Positions 60,786-64,000 of a stretch of 64,000 nucleotides of DNA are shown piece by piece. The position numbers were made by a program, and so were the translations under genes. The DNA is from J095 sp964517605 (GTDB taxonomy: Bacteria; Chloroflexota; Anaerolineae; 4572-78; J111): contig CAZFCE010000011.1 in NCBI GenBank assembly GCA_964517605.1, positions 1 through 64,000 of the forward strand. The letters are read 5' to 3'. Numbering within the stretch: the stretch's first letter is position 1; each line of letters starts with the position of its first letter. A model generated the notes under the pieces. The model worked only from the letters and a program-made list of their open reading frames with translations. It was not told the origin of the DNA and made no database searches.

Positions 60786-61577
60786 ATGCAGGTGGATTGG
60801 ACAGTCATCACCCTTGTAGTAATTACCTTTTTTACCCTTAACGGCCTGTTCAAAGGCTGGTGGAAAGAAGCCGTGACCACATTTACGGTGGCTCTGCTGG
60901 TTTTTTTGCTAAAACAGCCAACTCTGGCCACGCAGGTGGTGAGCGCGCTCAACCAGGGGTTAAATTTACTGGCAAGTTTGTTCAACCAGGTGTTGGGGTC
61001 GGTATTTTCGCTCAACACTAATACCATCCAACTCAGCGCCACCGATCCGCTTACCTGGTTTGTGTTGATGTTTGTGCTGCTGGGCGGAGCCAGTTTGCTT
61101 TCAAAGGCCATGTTGCCGGGGAGCATCAACGGCGCCAAGGGCCAATTTTACGCCGTGAGCGCCGTTGCCCGGTTGCTGGGCGGGCTGCTGGGCGGCTTTA
61201 ACGGCTTTTTAATCCTCAACCTGGCCCGCGAATATCTGGATGGCCGCAGCCTGCCCGGCGCAACCCAGGCGGCAGCTTCCGCCTCTACCGCCGACCTGAC
61301 CGTGATTTCTAGCAACTCATTAAATCAGGCGGCCTCAACGCTAAGTATTCAGGCGGTGGATTTGCCCAAATTTACCGTGATGGATAGCGTTATTCCGTGG
61401 GCCATTATTGGCTTTGGCGTGTTTTTGTTGGGAACGATGGTGTATACCCGCGCCAGCTTCGAATCGAAAGCCGGTGAGGGCCGGAAACTTACCTATTACG
61501 CGCCGTATGGCTATTCCAGAAAGAAAGTAAAGCCGGATGAGCCGGAAAAACCACCCAAAGTGCAGGTTGTAAGCTAA
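60786..61577 (+). CDS. CvpA-like multi-pass membrane protein, paralogue 2
   Basis: A 263-aa paralogue of the preceding gene, sharing WTVITLVVITFFTLNGLFKGWWKEAVTT, RLLGGLLGGFNGFLILNLA and REYLDGRSLPG. The outer loop is diverged and the tail is Lys/Pro-rich (RKKVKPDEPEKPPKVQVVS). The strongest shared segments are the first helix and the EYLDGRSLPG block, which are likely the functional core. It ends 4 bp before murC. Tandem duplication within the dcw cluster is unusual. Confidence 0.7.
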   Translation: MQVDWTVITLVVITFFTLNGLFKGWWKEAVTTFTVALLVFLLKQPTLATQVVSALNQGLNLLASLFNQVLGSVFSLNTNTIQLSATDPLTWFVLMFVLLGGASLLSKAMLPGSINGAKGQFYAVSAVARLLGGLLGGFNGFLILNLAREYLDGRSLPGATQAAASASTADLTVISSNSLNQAASTLSIQAVDLPKFTVMDSVIPWAIIGFGVFLLGTMVYTRASFESKAGEGRKLTYYAPYGYSRKKVKPDEPEKPPKVQVVS

Positions 61578-61581
61578 AGTT

Positions 61582-62937
61582 ATGTCCAAAGTTCACTTGA
61601 TTGGCATTGGCGGGGCCGGCCTGTCGGCGATTGCCACCGTACTTTTACAACGCGGCTACCGGGTTTCTGGCTCCGATGCCGCTGCTTCGGCGGCAACCGA
61701 ACGGCTGGAACAGTTGGGGGCCACGGTGTTCATCGGCCAGCGGCCCGAAAACCTGAGCGATGACGTGGAAACCGTTATTGTGTCCTCGGCCATTGCCGCC
61801 GATAACCCGGAGTTGCAGGTTGCCCGCCAGCGCGGCCTGCCGGTGGCCAAACGCGATCATTGGCTGGGGCAAATGATGGCCGGCTCGGTGGGGATTGCCG
61901 TGGCCGGCACGCACGGCAAAACCACCACCACCGCCATGATTGCGTTGGTGTTGCGCCAGGCCGGCCTGGATCCCACCTTTATTGTGGGCGGTTTTGTGCC
62001 GCAACTGGAGGCCAATGCCGCCGCCGGGCGCGGCCCGGCCTTTGTGATTGAAGCCGACGAATACGACCACATGTTTTTGGGCCTGCGCCCGCAGGTAGTC
62101 GTGATTACATTTGTGGAGTGGGATCACCCCGATATTTTTCCCACTCCGGCGGCGTTGCAACAGGCTTTTGAGCAGTTTGTGGCCTTAACGCCTGCTAACG
62201 GGCTGGTGATTGGCTGCGCCGATGCGCCCGGCGTGTTGCCGGTGTTGCAGCATGCCCGCAGCCGCGTTATTACCTACGGCTTTGGCCCCGATAACCACTG
62301 GCGGGCCGAAAATTTACGCGCCAACTCACGTGGTGGTTTTGATGCCCAGGTGATGACCCCCGCCGGCCCGGTTCAGTTATCGCTGGCGGTGCCGGGGCAG
62401 CACAACGTTTTAAACGCGCTGGCGGCCATGATTGCCGCCTGGCAGCAGGGCGTTGCGCCACAACAATCCGCCCAACTGCTGGAGCAGTTCACCGGCGTTG
62501 AGCGCCGGTTTCAATTAAAAGGCAACGTGGCCGGCCTTACCATCATTGACGATTACGCCCATCACCCCACCGAAATCCGGGCCACCCTGGCTGCCGCTCG
62601 CGCCCGTTTTCCGCAGCAGCCGGTGTGGGTGTTGTTTCAACCCCACACATTTAGCCGCACCCGGTTATTGCTGGCCGATTTTGCCCAGGCTTTTGGTCAC
62701 GCCGATCATGTGATCATCACCGATATTTTTGCGGCGCGAGAAAAAGATGATGGCCGGGTGAGCAGCCGGGATATTGTAAGCCACATGCAACATCCCGATG
62801 CCCGTTACATTGGCGATTTGACCGCCGCCGCCGATTTTTTGGTAGAAAACCTGGCGGCTCCGGCGGTGTTGCTCACTCTGGGAGCCGGCGACGGGTACCG
62901 GGTTGGCGAAATGGTGTTAGCCAGATTTGAGGGGTAG
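61582..62937 (+). CDS. murC: UDP-MurNAc:L-Ala ligase
   Basis: Adds the first amino acid to UDP-MurNAc. The 451-aa protein begins MSKVHLIGIGGAGLSAIATVL (the MurC-type glycine loop), then VAGTHGKTTTTAMIAL (ATP loop), FVIEADEYDHMFL, and IIDDYAHHPTEIRATLAAAR, all diagnostic of MurC. FQPHTFSRTRLLLADFA is in the C-terminal domain. It lies 4 bp after the second CvpA-like gene and 6 bp before a small orf. Confidence 0.95.
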   Translation: MSKVHLIGIGGAGLSAIATVLLQRGYRVSGSDAAASAATERLEQLGATVFIGQRPENLSDDVETVIVSSAIAADNPELQVARQRGLPVAKRDHWLGQMMAGSVGIAVAGTHGKTTTTAMIALVLRQAGLDPTFIVGGFVPQLEANAAAGRGPAFVIEADEYDHMFLGLRPQVVVITFVEWDHPDIFPTPAALQQAFEQFVALTPANGLVIGCADAPGVLPVLQHARSRVITYGFGPDNHWRAENLRANSRGGFDAQVMTPAGPVQLSLAVPGQHNVLNALAAMIAAWQQGVAPQQSAQLLEQFTGVERRFQLKGNVAGLTIIDDYAHHPTEIRATLAAARARFPQQPVWVLFQPHTFSRTRLLLADFAQAFGHADHVIITDIFAAREKDDGRVSSRDIVSHMQHPDARYIGDLTAAADFLVENLAAPAVLLTLGAGDGYRVGEMVLARFEG

Positions 62938-62943
62938 GGGATA

Positions 62944-63144
62944 ATGAAACAGAAAAATTTAAAGCTGATTAAAAACGAGGCCGTAGAACCGCCGCCGCCC
63001 GCCGAACCTGAGCTTTCGGCGGCGGAACTGGCCGAAATTGCCCGGTTTAAAGAGCTTACCATTAAACGGGCGGTAAAACGGGCGGCGGTTTCGCGGCTGA
63101 TTGCCAAACTCCAGCACGACGACAACCTTTCTAACGCCGCATGA
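62944..63144 (+). CDS. 66-aa hypothetical protein between murC and murB
   Basis: A short charged protein: an N-terminal KQKNLKLIKNEAVE, a Pro/Glu stretch, then a basic helix (FKELTIKRAVKRAAVSRLIAKLQ). AGGGG precedes the ATG, and the stop overlaps murB by 4 bp (ATGA), so translation coupling supports a real gene. No family recognised; a small basic helix could bind nucleic acid or a membrane surface, but this is a guess. Confidence 0.5.
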   Translation: MKQKNLKLIKNEAVEPPPPAEPELSAAELAEIARFKELTIKRAVKRAAVSRLIAKLQHDDNLSNAA

Positions 63145-64000
63145 TGAACACCCATAGTTGGCCTGATCCATTTTTTGCCGAACTTGGCGTGGCCTTTGGC
63201 TTCAGGTATCGTCCTAATGAATTGCTTTCCTTCCACACCACCTCCCGCATGGGCGGCCCGGCTGATGTGTGGCTGCCGGTTAATTCGGCCAATGAACTGG
63301 CGCAGGCGGTGCTGCTGGCCAACCGGTATCAGGTGCCGGTGTTTATTCTGGGCAGTGGCTCAAACCTGTTGGTGAGCGATGCCGGTATTCGGGGCCTGGT
63401 GATTGCCAACCGGGCCACGCAGGTGTATTTTCCCGCAGATGAGTCCCACCCGGCGGTGATTACGGTTGAGAGCGGCGTTAATTTGGCCAGTTTGGCTCGG
63501 CGTTGCGCCCAACGCGGGTTGAGCGGCCTGGAATGGGCGGTGGGGGTACCGGGCACCATCGGCGGGGCCATTGCCGGTAACGCCGGCGCGTTTGGCGGCC
63601 AAATTGCCGATAGCCTGGTGCAAGCCGAACTGTTATCACCCTCCGGCGAGCGGATGTGGCAGGAGGTGGGGTGGTTTGAATACGGCTACCGGTCATCGCG
63701 GATAAAACAGCAAAGCCAACCGTGGGTAGTGTTGCAAGCCGAGTTTAAGCTTACTTCGGCCCCCAGTGAGTTGATTGTGGCCCAGTTGAATGCCTTTAAC
63801 GAGCGGCGCAAAAGCAGCCAGCCGCCGGGCGCAACCATGGGCAGCATGTTCAAAAATCCGCCGGGGTATTACGCCGGCCGGTTAATTGACCAGGCCGGGT
63901 TAAAGGGCTATCAGGTTGGGCAAGCCCAGATTTCGGCAATTCATGCCAATTTTTTTCAAAACCTGGGCGGCGCAACCACCGCCGATATGCTGGAATTGAT
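63141..64000 (+). CDS. murB: UDP-N-acetylenolpyruvoylglucosamine reductase (cut by window end)
   Basis: Reduces UDP-GlcNAc-enolpyruvate to UDP-MurNAc using FAD and NADPH. 286 codons are visible with no stop before the edge. It shows the FAD-binding FHTTSRMGGPADVWLPV, FILGSGSNLLVSD, EWAVGVPGTIGGAIAGNAGA, the catalytic YGYRSSR and the proton-donor region GSMFKNPPGYYAGRLID (Ser in the S-x-F-K-N-P motif). The YGYRSSR loop places it with type I or III MurB forms that keep the Tyr. A further dozen or so residues should lie beyond the window. Confidence 0.95.
   Translation, partial: MMNTHSWPDPFFAELGVAFGFRYRPNELLSFHTTSRMGGPADVWLPVNSANELAQAVLLANRYQVPVFILGSGSNLLVSDAGIRGLVIANRATQVYFPADESHPAVITVESGVNLASLARRCAQRGLSGLEWAVGVPGTIGGAIAGNAGAFGGQIADSLVQAELLSPSGERMWQEVGWFEYGYRSSRIKQQSQPWVVLQAEFKLTSAPSELIVAQLNAFNERRKSSQPPGATMGSMFKNPPGYYAGRLIDQAGLKGYQVGQAQISAIHANFFQNLGGATTADMLEL

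Overview
The window looks like a chromosomal piece of a Chloroflexota bacterium (Anaerolineae or Caldilineae-like). I infer this from several traits together: GC-rich coding sequence, lipoproteins with long PTEAP-type linkers, a type B succinate dehydrogenase, a class III fructose-1,6-bisphosphatase, and a division/cell-wall cluster in a non-standard order. No rRNA, tRNA, CRISPR array, transposase or prophage was seen.

Layout. (1) 52-5915, minus strand: a three-gene signalling operon. It encodes a RelA/SpoT-like protein with decayed active sites fused to a P-loop ATPase, a second P-loop ATPase ending in a winged-helix DNA-binding domain, and a membrane-tethered PP2C phosphatase. (2) 5942-7126: a divergent control region with seven TGTGTA half-sites and a consensus sigma-70 promoter inside a 15-bp inverted repeat, then a 32-aa membrane peptide and an SPFH protein. 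(3) 7134-11413, minus: succinate dehydrogenase (type B sdhC-sdhA-sdhB), a terminator, then a second, unrelated pair of small SdhC/SdhD-type anchors. (4) 11541-16476: repeats, an FtsX-type permease and an M3 oligopeptidase. (5) 16678-31963: a surface-oriented region holding an AT-rich GT87-like protein, a Zn-finger membrane protein, a GxGYxYP protein whose N-terminus is encoded by a heptamer microsatellite, two tandem glycosidase/Ig/pseudo-amidase proteins, a DUF1624 acyltransferase, an LPITG-ended protein, a LysM protein and an SbcC-like ATPase. (6) 32214-37878: a complete branched-chain amino acid ABC operon. (7) 37988-42002: a peptide-type ABC system whose binding protein appears circularly permuted, with two permeases and no ATPase. 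(8) 42603-43194: a gene-free, repeat-dense interval. (9) 43195-49579, minus: fbp-ppk and rmd-gmd. (10) 49716-64000: the mraZ-led dcw cluster (mraZ, rsmH, ftsL-like, PBP, murF, mraY, orf, murD, ftsW, murG, two CvpA-like paralogues, murC, orf, murB cut by the window end), with murE absent.

The most unusual items are the pseudo-RelA/ATPase signalling operon with its operator array, the circularly permuted solute-binding protein, the paired glycosidase/pseudo-amidase proteins, and the heptamer microsatellite used as coding sequence for a protein N-terminus. All function calls rest on reading motifs by eye; no database search was run.
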